Shown piece after piece: positions 24,095 through 32,400 of a DNA stretch of 64,000 bases. The notes beneath the pieces were generated by a model, which saw only the letters and a program-made list of their open reading frames with translations, did no database searches and had not been told where the DNA came from. The stretch is taken from positions 2,478,001 to 2,542,000 of the forward strand of contig NZ_CP127407.1 of the NCBI RefSeq assembly GCF_030291075.1, given 5' to 3'. A program made the position numbers and the translations under genes. Within the stretch, counting starts at the first letter, position 1. Each line of letters begins with the position of its first letter. Source of the stretch: Stenotrophomonas sp. 57. GTDB taxonomy: Bacteria; Pseudomonadota; Gammaproteobacteria; Xanthomonadales; Xanthomonadaceae.

Positions 24095-25867
24095 ATGTCT
24101 TCGCCCGTTTCGCCATCGCGCCTGCATCTGGCCTTCCAGGGCCTGCGCCTGCGCCTGCGTGGCAGCGACCTGTGGTTCATCGCGCTGGCGCTGCTGGTTG
24201 GCCTGATCGCCGGCTACCTGACCCTGCTGCAGTCAGGCATCGCGCGCTGGCTGCAGGGCACGTTGTACGGCCTGGACGACGGCATGCGGCTGAGCTCCCT
24301 GCCCTCGCTGACATGGACCGCGCTGCTGGTGCTGCCACTGGGCGGGCTGCTGGTCGGCCTGGTCAGCCTTGCGGCGACGCGGCTGAAACGGCCACTGCTC
24401 GATGCGGTGGAAGCCAATGCGCTGCACGGCGGCCGCATGTCGATGCGCGACAACCTGATCGTGCTGACCCAGACCCTGCTGTCCAACGGCTGCGGAGCGT
24501 CGGTCGGGCTGGAGGCCTCATACACACAGATGGGCGCCGGCAGCGGCTCGCAGCTGGGCCGGGTGATGCGCCTGCGTCGCAACGACGTGCGCATCCTGGT
24601 CGGCGCTGGTGCTGCCGGTGCCATTGCCGCCGCGTTCGGTGCACCGCTGGCCGGTGCCTTCTATGCGTTCGAAATCGTCATCGGTGCCTACACCCCGGCT
24701 GCACTTGCCCCGGTGGCGGTCGCTGCGCTGGCAGGCGCCTTCGTGGCCGACCAGGCCGGCATCGAGGCCTATCTGCTGCCTGCCGCCTCGACCATCGACG
24801 TGCGCGCCGCCGACTACGCCATCTACGGCCTGCTCGGCTGCTGCTGCGCGATGGTCGGCATTGCCATCATGCGGCTGATCGCCTCGATCGAAGGCACCGT
24901 CAAGCGCAGTCCCCTGCCCGCGTGGGGACGGCCCGTGGTGGGTGGACTGCTGCTGATTCCCCTGGCACTGGCCAGCCCGCAGGTGCTGTCGTCCGGTCAC
25001 GGCGCGCTGCATCTGGACCTGACTACCCACCTGCCGCTGATCTGGATCGGCGGCCTGCTCACGCTGAAGTGCCTGGCCTCGGGCATTTCGCTGGGCTTCG
25101 GTTTCCGCGGCGGCCTGTTCTTCGCCTCGCTGTTCATGGGCACCCTGGTCGGCGCGCTGTTCGCCGGGCTGCTGGGCATGGCCACCGGCGTTCCGATGGT
25201 CGACGCCACGTCTGCCGCACTGGCCGGCATGGCCGCACTGGCCGCTGCCGTGGTCGGCGCACCGATGACCATGGCCATGCTGGTGCTGGAAGGCACCCAC
25301 GACTTCCTGCTGACCAGCGTGGTGATGAGCGCGGTGCTGGTCTCCAGCACGCTGGTGCGGCAGTGGTTCGGCTATTCGTTCTCGACCTGGCGCATGCACC
25401 TGCGTGGCGAGACCATCAAGAGCGCCCGCGACGTGGGCTGGGTGCAGAACCTCAACGCCGGCCGGATGATGCGCAAGGGCGTGGCCACTACTCCGGCCGA
25501 TCTCGATGCCGCCACCTTCCGCCAACGCTTCCCGCTGGGCTCGGGCAGCCGGGTGATCCTGATCGACAGCGAGGGCCACTACGCCGGCATCGTGCAGATT
25601 CCACGGGTCTACGGCGATGGCGTGAAGCCGGAAACCCTGATCGGCGACCTGGCCGAGAACCGCGACGTCTCGCTGGCACCATCCTCCGACGTAGTCAGCG
25701 TGATGCAGCGTTTCGACCAGACCCAGGCCGACGAACTGGCGGTGGTCAGCGCCGACGGCCAGGTGCTGGGCGTCGTCTCCGAAGCCTTCGTGCGCAAGCG
25801 CTACGCCGAAGAACTGGACAAACGCCAGCGCGAGCTGATGGGCGAGCGGGTCGAGGACACCGACTGA
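24095..25867 (+). CDS. ClC-family chloride channel/antiporter with C-terminal CBS pair
   Basis: A 590-residue inner membrane protein with about 10-12 hydrophobic segments (about 20-420). The gating Glu sits in SVGLEASY (about 150), where classical ClC proteins have GREGP: the Glu is kept, but the neighbouring Arg, Gly and Pro are changed. The later FGFRGGLFF matches the GxFxP region with Pro lost. After residue 440 two CBS-type repeats follow (RVILIDSEGHYAGIV and ELAVVSADGQVLGVV), which usually bind adenine nucleotides. So it is a divergent ClC, exchanging chloride or possibly fluoride for protons; selectivity is not clear. The start has no ribosome site and is abutted by a hairpin. It is 62 bases after the receptor stop. 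Confidence 0.82.
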   Translation: MSSPVSPSRLHLAFQGLRLRLRGSDLWFIALALLVGLIAGYLTLLQSGIARWLQGTLYGLDDGMRLSSLPSLTWTALLVLPLGGLLVGLVSLAATRLKRPLLDAVEANALHGGRMSMRDNLIVLTQTLLSNGCGASVGLEASYTQMGAGSGSQLGRVMRLRRNDVRILVGAGAAGAIAAAFGAPLAGAFYAFEIVIGAYTPAALAPVAVAALAGAFVADQAGIEAYLLPAASTIDVRAADYAIYGLLGCCCAMVGIAIMRLIASIEGTVKRSPLPAWGRPVVGGLLLIPLALASPQVLSSGHGALHLDLTTHLPLIWIGGLLTLKCLASGISLGFGFRGGLFFASLFMGTLVGALFAGLLGMATGVPMVDATSAALAGMAALAAAVVGAPMTMAMLVLEGTHDFLLTSVVMSAVLVSSTLVRQWFGYSFSTWRMHLRGETIKSARDVGWVQNLNAGRMMRKGVATTPADLDAATFRQRFPLGSGSRVILIDSEGHYAGIVQIPRVYGDGVKPETLIGDLAENRDVSLAPSSDVVSVMQRFDQTQADELAVVSADGQVLGVVSEAFVRKRYAEELDKRQRELMGERVEDTD

Positions 25868-25915
25868 TCCGGAAAAAGGGACGGAGGGGATCAAGTCGTC
25901 TCTCGCACCCGCGAA

Positions 25916-25938
25916 ATCCACGCATGGCGTGGATCTAC
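25916..25938 (-). repeat. Single SMAG-type REP element
   Basis: ATCCACGC-ATG-GCGTGGAT followed by CTAC (the complement of GTAG) at 25935-25938, so the element is read on the minus strand. It lies between the ClC gene and the MgtC-like gene. Confidence 0.75.
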
Positions 25939-25966
25939 TGTCACTTCGACGCGATAGACTCCGGCC

Positions 25967-26683
25967 ATGCGCTTCATTGAAACCTTCCAGGCCGGCCCCT
26001 TCGCCGACACCGTGGTCAGCCTGCTGGCCGCTTTCGTACTGGGCACGCTGATCGGCGCCGAGCGCCAGTACCGGCAGCGCACCGCCGGCCTGCGCACCAA
26101 CGTGCTGGTGGCGGTGGGCGCCGCTGCCTTCGTGGACCTGGGCATGCGCATTGCTGGCAGCGCCGAAGCGGTTCGGGTGATCTCCTACGTGGTCTCCGGC
26201 GTCGGCTTCCTCGGCGCCGGCGTGATCATGAAGGAAGGCATGAACGTGCGCGGCCTGAACACCGCCGCCACCCTATGGTGCTCGGCGGCGGTCGGCAGCT
26301 GCACCGGCGCGGACATGCTGGCCGAAGGCGTGCTGCTGGCGGTGCTGATCATCGCCGGCAATACCCTGCTGCGGCCGCTGGTGAATGCGATCAACCGCAT
26401 TCCGATCAATGAGACCGCCACCGAGGCGACCTACGAAGTGCGCCTGAGCGTGGATGCCGAAGCCGTGCCGCGGGTTCGCGAGCGGTTGGTCGATGCGCTG
26501 GAAGCAGCGCAGTATCCGGTGGGTGATGTGCAGGTGGTCGAGCATGCCGATGCACCCACCGATGTGATCGCGGTGCTGGTCAGCACCGCCGTGAGTGCCG
26601 ACGAGCTGGATGTGGTGCTGGCGCGGATGGAGCACGTGCCGGGCGTGCTGCACGCCACCTGGGAAGTCAGTACCCGCGATTGA
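25967..26683 (+). CDS. mgtC: MgtC/SapB-family membrane protein
   Basis: A 238-residue inner membrane protein. The N-terminal half has about five hydrophobic segments with the family signatures FVLGTLIGAERQYRQRTAGLRTN (in parts: LIGAERQYRQRTAGLRT) and GVGFLGAGVIMKEG, plus NTAATLWCSAA; the C-terminal third (about 155-238) is a soluble ACT-like domain. MgtC proteins help cells live at low magnesium and inside macrophages, in part by acting on ATP synthase, rather than by transport. A TAGACT six bases before the ATG could be the -10 of a leaderless transcript. It does not sit with magnesium transporters, so the exact role is open. Confidence 0.88.
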   Translation: MRFIETFQAGPFADTVVSLLAAFVLGTLIGAERQYRQRTAGLRTNVLVAVGAAAFVDLGMRIAGSAEAVRVISYVVSGVGFLGAGVIMKEGMNVRGLNTAATLWCSAAVGSCTGADMLAEGVLLAVLIIAGNTLLRPLVNAINRIPINETATEATYEVRLSVDAEAVPRVRERLVDALEAAQYPVGDVQVVEHADAPTDVIAVLVSTAVSADELDVVLARMEHVPGVLHATWEVSTRD

Positions 26684-26698
26684 GGCGGTTCCGGCAAC

Positions 26699-27103
26699 TC
26701 ACCCACCCGCCATGCGCTGCTGTGCCCGCATCAGTTTGCGGAATGAAGCGCACTTCCGGGCATCCTCTGCCTGCGGGCATGCCGCAGCCCGCTGCAGATT
26801 CCGCCGTACCCGCTGCAGCTGGGTGATCTGCCGCTGCAGCACCTCGGCCTGCGCCAGCAGCGCCTCGCGATCCAGGGTGATACAGCTCTGCCTGGGCAAC
26901 GACAGCCCGATCTGTTGCAACGACAACCCCGCCGCCTGGCCAAGCCCTATCAGCGCCAACCGTTCCAGCACCTGCTCGTCGTACTGGCGGCGCAGGCCAC
27001 GGCGCCCAAGCGCCTGCAGCAGCCCCAGCTGTTCGTAGTAGCGCAGGGTCGAGGCCGGCACCCCGCTGCGCTTCACCACCTCGCCGATATCCAGTTCACG
27101 CAT
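26699..27103 (-). CDS. MerR-family transcriptional regulator
   Basis: A 134-residue MerR regulator. The winged helix is at residues 1-70 (ELDIGEVVKRSGVPASTLRYYEQLGLL as the core, with the YYE typical of the family), then a long dimerisation helix (about 78-110) and a short effector tail with Cys at about 73, 108 and 117 (ACPQAEDARKC). The tail does not match the four-Cys iron-sulfur cluster of SoxR nor the ZntR or CueR metal loops. It lies divergent from a methyltransferase gene with 63 bases between; that gap holds a long-spacer promoter with an inverted repeat, so the regulator probably controls both. Its signal is unknown. Confidence 0.88.
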   Translation of the reverse strand: MRELDIGEVVKRSGVPASTLRYYEQLGLLQALGRRGLRRQYDEQVLERLALIGLGQAAGLSLQQIGLSLPRQSCITLDREALLAQAEVLQRQITQLQRVRRNLQRAAACPQAEDARKCASFRKLMRAQQRMAGG

Positions 27104-27105
27104 GG

Positions 27106-27138
27106 GCTTGACCTCAAGTCGTCTTCAAGCAGCAACCT
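27106..27138 (+). promoter_or_regulatory. MerR-type promoter of the methyltransferase gene
   Basis: GCTTGA (27106-27111) and TCAAGC (27125-27130) form an inverted repeat 13 bases apart. TTGACC (27108-27113) serves as -35, and about 19 bases later CAACCT-AT could be a poor -10. The long spacer is the MerR-family geometry. The left half CCTCAA is shared with the SoxR-type box before sodA, the right half is not. Confidence 0.5.
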
Positions 27139-27166
27139 ATGGGCCACTTCCTGACAAGGCAAGGCT

Positions 27167-27994
27167 ATGGCGAGCACATCCCCCGTTGATCAGAACACCC
27201 TCTGGAATGGCCACGGCGGCCAGATCTGGGTCGCCCAGCAGGCCATCCTCGATGGCCTGTTCCAGCCGATGGCCGACCTGCTGGTCGCCGAGTTGCCAGA
27301 AACCGTCACGCAACTGCTCGACATCGGGTGCGGCACGGGCGCGAGCCTCCTTGCAGCGGCGGCGGCACGCCCTTCCGCGCATTGCACGGGCGTGGACATT
27401 TCCGCACCGATGCTGGCAATGGCCCGCGGGCGCGCTGAGTCAGCAGGGCTCGATGCCGACTTCTTCGTCGCCGACGCGCAACGGCACCCTCTGCCTTCCG
27501 CGCACTTCGACTGGATCCAGTCACGGCTGGGGGTGATGTTCTTCGAGGACAGCCAAGCCGCCTTCAGCAACCTGCACCGCGCCGCCACGCCCGGTGCCGG
27601 GCTGCGTTTCATCGCCTGGCGCAGTGCCGAGGAAAACCCGTTCATGACCACCGCCGAGCGCGCGATCGGGCCTGCGTTGGATCTGCCAGCCCGGATACCC
27701 GGCGCGCCGGGGCAGTTCGCCTTCGCCGACGGCGAGCGTGTGCGCCGCCGGCTGCAGGCGGCGGGCTGGAAGGAGGTGGAGGTGATGGCGGTGGACCTGC
27801 CCTGCACGCTTCCTCGCGAGGCGCTGCCCACCTATGTGGGCCAGCTGGGCCCCGTCGGCTTGGCGCTGCGCTCGATACCTGCCGAGCGCGCCGATCAGCT
27901 GCAGTCCAGGGCGCTGTCGGCATTCACGCCGTTCATCGAAGGCGATCAGGTGCGCGTGGATGCTGCCTGCTGGTTGATCCGCGCACGCGCATGA
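27167..27994 (+). CDS. SAM-dependent class I methyltransferase
   Basis: A 275-residue soluble protein with the Rossmann-like methyltransferase fold. Motif I is LLDIGCGTGASLL (about residue 45), motif II the acidic end of strand 2 in CTGVDIS, motif IV FFVADAQRHPLP, followed by FDWIQSRLGVMFF. The family moves a methyl group from SAM to a small molecule or protein; the remaining residues do not tell the substrate. It is divergent from a MerR-type regulator and likely induced by its signal. Two palindromic repeats follow the stop. It may detoxify or modify a compound sensed by the regulator, which is inference. Confidence 0.85.
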   Translation: MASTSPVDQNTLWNGHGGQIWVAQQAILDGLFQPMADLLVAELPETVTQLLDIGCGTGASLLAAAAARPSAHCTGVDISAPMLAMARGRAESAGLDADFFVADAQRHPLPSAHFDWIQSRLGVMFFEDSQAAFSNLHRAATPGAGLRFIAWRSAEENPFMTTAERAIGPALDLPARIPGAPGQFAFADGERVRRRLQAAGWKEVEVMAVDLPCTLPREALPTYVGQLGPVGLALRSIPAERADQLQSRALSAFTPFIEGDQVRVDAACWLIRARA

Positions 27995-28002
27995 GCGGAA
28001 CC

Positions 28003-28070
28003 ATGCCCGCATGGCGTGGATCTACAGGATTCCCGCGCACCAGATGGCCATCCACGCATGGCATGGATGA
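28003..28070 (-). repeat. SMAG-type REP pair
   Basis: A first unit with arm GCGTGGAT and end CTAC (28022-28025), and a second unit ATCCACGC-ATG-GCATGGAT at 28050-28068 without GTAG end. Both are slightly degenerate. They lie between the methyltransferase and the convergent small gene. Confidence 0.65.
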
Positions 28071-28084
28071 GAATGTGTCGGGCG

Positions 28085-28387
28085 CTACAACGCCTCGCCG
28101 GCATCGGCCAGGCGCGATTCGATCAGCGCATACCACTGCTGCAGCACATCGATCAGCATATCCAGCTCGGCATCGGTGCGCTGCGCGCGACCGCTCCGCA
28201 GGCAGGCTTGGGCCTCCTGCAACTGCGCCAGGAACCCGGCCACGGTATCGGCCTGCAGGATCAACCCCGGCAGGCGCCGCCCGGGAATGCGCACCACGGC
28301 GTGGTTGCCGAGCTGGCCGTACACACTCAGTGTGGCTTCCGTCTTCATGGAAAGAGGCAGGAATTGGGCATTCATCGCGTGCACCAT
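28085..28387 (-). CDS. Small hypothetical protein, DUF6959-like
   Basis: A 100-residue protein without signal peptide or membrane helix. The middle part NHAVVRIPGRRLPGLILQADTVAGFLAQL (short form: VVRIPGRRLPGLILQADT) follows a pattern I associate with a small uncharacterised family (DUF6959), where PGR-PG lies before a helix-rich second half. No enzymatic residue is visible. Starts at residues 5 or 14 (MNAQF, MKTEA) are also possible; no good ribosome site separates them. It stands 110 bases after the OmpA-like gene on the same strand, behind a hairpin. The family label is from memory of the motif and is not certain. Confidence 0.6.
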   Translation of the reverse strand: MVHAMNAQFLPLSMKTEATLSVYGQLGNHAVVRIPGRRLPGLILQADTVAGFLAQLQEAQACLRSGRAQRTDAELDMLIDVLQQWYALIESRLADAGEAL

Positions 28388-28398
28388 GGAAAACCTGA

Positions 28399-28449
28399 GC
28401 CGTCGGCAGGCATGGTCGACGGGGGAGACGTAACCACGTCCTGCCGACG
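28399..28449 (-). terminator. Inverted repeat after the OmpA-like gene
   Basis: CCGTCGGCAGG (28399-28409) pairs exactly with CCTGCCGACGG (28439-28449) around a 29-base loop. It separates the OmpA-like gene from the small DUF6959-like gene and may end the adhesin transcript. There is no T run. Confidence 0.5.
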
Positions 28450-28496
28450 GTCAGGGGGGACTCGGATTACCGGGGCGCTTTCCCGGCGCAGGAACA

Positions 28497-29339
28497 TCAG
28501 CGCGACTGGGCCATCCCGGCGATCTGCACGCGCCGGTTCGGTGCCAGGCAGGCGATCAGCTCGCGGCGGTTGCGTTGCTCGCACTGCACGATCGGCTCGG
28601 ACGCGCCACGCCCCTCGGCACTGATGGCGGTGGCGGGCACCCCGCCCTGCACCAGGGCATTCCGCACGGCCTCGGCGCGACGCTGCGACAACGCCTGGTT
28701 GTAACTGGCGCTGCCGATGCGATCGGTGTACCCGGTCACCCGGATCGACTGCACCTGCGCGGCCTCGCGCACCTGCGCCAACACTCCCTGCACCGCATGC
28801 TGGCCTTCCGCGCTGAGCACGGCACTGTCAAAACCGAACAGTGCATCGGCAGACAGTCGCAGCGGTTGTTCCGGCAGCGGTGCCGGCGGCGGCGGCGGCG
28901 GAGCTGGCGGCCGCGGCGGCTCCAGCACGGCCGCGCACGATTCCGGCTTCCAATAGCCTGCCTGCGCGATCCCTTTGCTGTCGAAACGCACCTGGAACTG
29001 GCAGGTGAAGTACTCCGCGCCCTGCGCGGTGCGGAAGTTGAACAGGTAGTTCCACTCGCGCACGCCCCACATGCCCTCGTTGAAATGCGGCGTGCCCAGC
29101 AGCGTGTACAGCTGGCGCTTGCTCATCCCGGGCGCGAAGCGGCGCAGGTCGGCGACGTCGGGATAGATGCCTTCCTTCAGCGAAGCCTTCGAGGCCTCCG
29201 GGAAGCGCACGGCGGTGGCTTCGGCGGGTCCTTCGGCGGCCGGCGCATGACTGCGGCAGGCGGCCAGCAGGCCCATCCCCAGAACCAGGCCCAGCGTGGC
29301 GGCCAACTGGCCGGCGCAGGCGATGCGATGCTGTTTCAT
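28497..29339 (-). CDS. tpgA: TpgA-like lipoprotein: BamE-like plus OmpA C-terminal domain
   Basis: A 280-residue outer membrane lipoprotein. The signal ends in the lipobox LLAAC. Residues about 65-120 resemble the SmpA/OmlA (BamE) fold (PGMSKRQLYTLLGTPHFNEG). A proline-rich linker (PPAPPPPPPAPLP) follows, then an OmpA C-terminal peptidoglycan-binding domain (about 180-280) with FGFDSAVLSAEGQ, VTGYTDRIGSASYN and RGASEPIV. The combination and the place right after a trimeric autotransporter match TpgA of Acinetobacter, which anchors the Ata adhesin to peptidoglycan and helps its assembly. The gene starts 61 bases after the adhesin stop, with GGGGGAA as ribosome site. It probably forms one transcript with the adhesin. 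Confidence 0.87.
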   Translation of the reverse strand: MKQHRIACAGQLAATLGLVLGMGLLAACRSHAPAAEGPAEATAVRFPEASKASLKEGIYPDVADLRRFAPGMSKRQLYTLLGTPHFNEGMWGVREWNYLFNFRTAQGAEYFTCQFQVRFDSKGIAQAGYWKPESCAAVLEPPRPPAPPPPPPAPLPEQPLRLSADALFGFDSAVLSAEGQHAVQGVLAQVREAAQVQSIRVTGYTDRIGSASYNQALSQRRAEAVRNALVQGGVPATAISAEGRGASEPIVQCEQRNRRELIACLAPNRRVQIAGMAQSR

Positions 29340-29400
29340 GTCGTTCCCCCTGTAGACGTTTCCGCGATGCCGGGCCGCACCTTCGGCCCGGCGGCGGGGA

Positions 29401-32400
29401 TCACCACTGGATACCAGCACCGACGGCTACGCCGGCCTCGCCACGGCTGTTGGTGGAGCCGCTGAACTTGTAGATCCAGCGGCCTCCCTCGGAGACGCCG
29501 GAGATACCGAGTGCGACGCCGGATTCACCGTTGTAGCTGCCCGCAGCGATCGAGGCCATGCTGCGGCCGGCTTCGCTGGGCTGCGGCAGCGCGGCAGTGG
29601 CCATCGCCGAAGCGATACCGGCCGAGGCACGGTTGTCGGTCTTGCGCAGGTCGCGCTCGAAGCCACCCATGCGCTCGTCGGTGTAGGCCTTCGACCAATC
29701 CAGGGTCTGCGCCATGCCCGACTTCAACTGGTCCACGTTGACCGCGTCGGTACCGGCGGTGCCGGCGGCGACGTTGCGCACCGTGGTCGGGCCACTGGTG
29801 GTGCTGCCAAGGGTGACGCTGTTGAAGTTGGTGGCACCGTTGGTGGTGGTGTCGTAGCGGATGGTGCCCTGCTGCGACGCCTGCAGCTGCCGTACATTGA
29901 CCGCATCGGTCGCTTGCGTGCCATCGGCCACGTTGACCACCTGGCGCTCTGCACCGCTGGCACCCACCGACACCGTATTGGCACGGTTCGCCACCGAGCC
30001 CGCACCCAGCGCCACCGAGTTGTCGGCCTGTGCCTGCGACCCATTGCCCAGCGCGGTCGAGTTGGCACCCGCCGCGGCGGAACCCGCGCCACCGGCGGCC
30101 GAGTTGGCACCACTTGCCGACGGATCGGCCAGGTTGTTGGTGTTGTTGGCGCGGAAGCTGCCGGCCACATTGGTGATGTTCTGGATCTTCTGGTCGGTGT
30201 AGGACTTGGACTGGTCGATGGCGTAGTTCACGCCGTTCTTCAGCTGCCCGACATTGGTCGCATCGTGGTCGTCGGAGCCATCAGCAACATGGGTGATCTT
30301 GCGCTCGCTGCCGGTGCGGCCCACCGACACCTCACCTGCCGAGTTGCTGGCACCGGTCTGCCCATAGGCGCCGGTGTAGCCTGCCTGCGCACCGACGCTG
30401 GCCACCGAACCGGCACCCAGCGCCACGCTGTTGCCGGCACTGCTGCTGGCGCCGTTGCCGACCGCCACGCTGTTGGCACCGGCCGCGCTGGCCTGCGGGC
30501 CGACCGCCACCGCTTCGGCGCCAGCGGCAGTCGCCGCCGCCGCGGTCGAGTTCACCGCCAGGTAGGCACTGCCACCGCCGTTGGAGATGCGCTGGTTGAG
30601 GACCTTCAGCGAGCCGTCCACCGCAGTGAATGCAGCGGTGACATTGTTGTAGTCGCCACTGGTGAAGGTGCCATCGGTGGCGATGCTGGAGATGCTGAAC
30701 GTCGGTGCGGTCCACAGGTTGGTGGTGCCGTTGTAGGCGGTGCTGCCACCGAAGTAGTTGGCGACGGTGCTGTTCGTGCTGAACAGCTGGTCGCCGGTGA
30801 TGGCATCGCTGCTGCCGGCCAGGATGCTGCCGGCGGCGACGTTGGTCACCTTCACCGCACCGGTGCCGGTACCCTTCAGCGAGACACTGTTGATCACGTT
30901 CCCACTGCCATCGACGTCGTACTTCACGGCCAGCTTGTCGATCTCACCGGCCTGGTCGGCGACGTTGGCCAGCGAATTGCTGACCGCGTCGAAGGCAGTG
31001 CCGACGTCGTTGTAGCTGCCCTTGGTGATCGTACCGTTGGCGGCGATGTTGTTGATCGAATAGGTCGGCGCCATCAGCACACCGCTGGCGTCGACCGCCG
31101 CGCCACCGCCCAGGTGGGTGGCCACGGCCTGGTTGGCCGCGAACAGCTGGGCACCGTTGATCGCTTCGCTGCTGGTGGCACTGACCTGGCCGGGGCCGAG
31201 GTTGCGCAGGGTGGTGGCGGTGCCGCTCTGGCCCAGCGTGGCGCTGGCGTAGTTGACGCTGCCATCGCCGTTGAGGTCATAGCGCAGCGCGCCCTGCTCC
31301 GATGCCTGCAGCTGGCCAACGTTGACCGCATCGGTGGCCGCGGTGCCGGCGGCCAGGTTGGTGACCTGGCGCTCGGTACCGGCCGCACCGATGGACACAC
31401 TGTTGGCACGATCGGCAAGGCTGCCGGCGCCCACTGCGATGCTGTTGGCGGCAGTGGCGCGGGCATTGGTACCGACCGCGATCGAATCGGTACCGGTCGC
31501 CAACGCTTCGGTACCGGTCGAGTTCACCCGCAGGTACTTGGTTCCACCATTGCGGATGTCGGTGATCTGCGTGTTGAGATTGACCAGCGAGCCATCAACC
31601 GCAGCGAACGCATCGGTGGCGTTCTCGTACAGGCCCTTGGCAATGGCACCGGTGGTGGAGATCGCGCTGATCTCGAACAGCGGTGCGGTGAAGGCGCCGC
31701 TGGCCGGATCGAAGGCCGCGCGGCCGCCGAAGAAGCTGGCGATGGCCGTGTTGGTCGCCGCAAGCTGCCCACCGTTGACCGCTTCCAGGCTGCCTGCGGT
31801 AACCGCACCGGCAGCGAGGTTGCCGATGGTGGTGGTGCCTGTGCCGGCGCCGAGGGTGACGCGGCGATAATCCGGATTGCCGCCGGCATCCAGGTCGTAG
31901 GTCACCGCAGCATCGGCCACGCCGTTGATCAGGCTGATCGCGCCCTTCAACTGCGCCACGTTGACCGCATCGGTGTTGACGCTGCCGGCCGCGACGTTGG
32001 TGATCTGGCGCTCGCCGCCACCGGCGGTGCCCACCGAGACTTCACCGGCCGAGACCTGCGGTGCAGTGAGGCCGTACGCGGTGTAGCTGGCCTGTGCGCC
32101 ACGCAGTGCCGCCGAACGGTAACCCAGGGCCACCGAATTGGCCTGGTTGGAGGTGGCTTCAGCACCCAGCAGGGTCTGGCCGTTGGCGGTACCCACGGCA
32201 CTGTCACCGACGATCACCGAGTGGCCCATGCGCGCAGCGTAGTCGGCGGTCGGCACACCGGTCGGGTTGCTCGGGTCGTTGACCCCATCACCCGGGAAGG
32301 CGACGTTGGCGTCAACCTTCGGCAGCTCGTGACGCGCATTGGCGCCGATCACCACTTCCTTCGAACCGTTGGCGAACGCGCCGTCACCCATCAGCACCTG

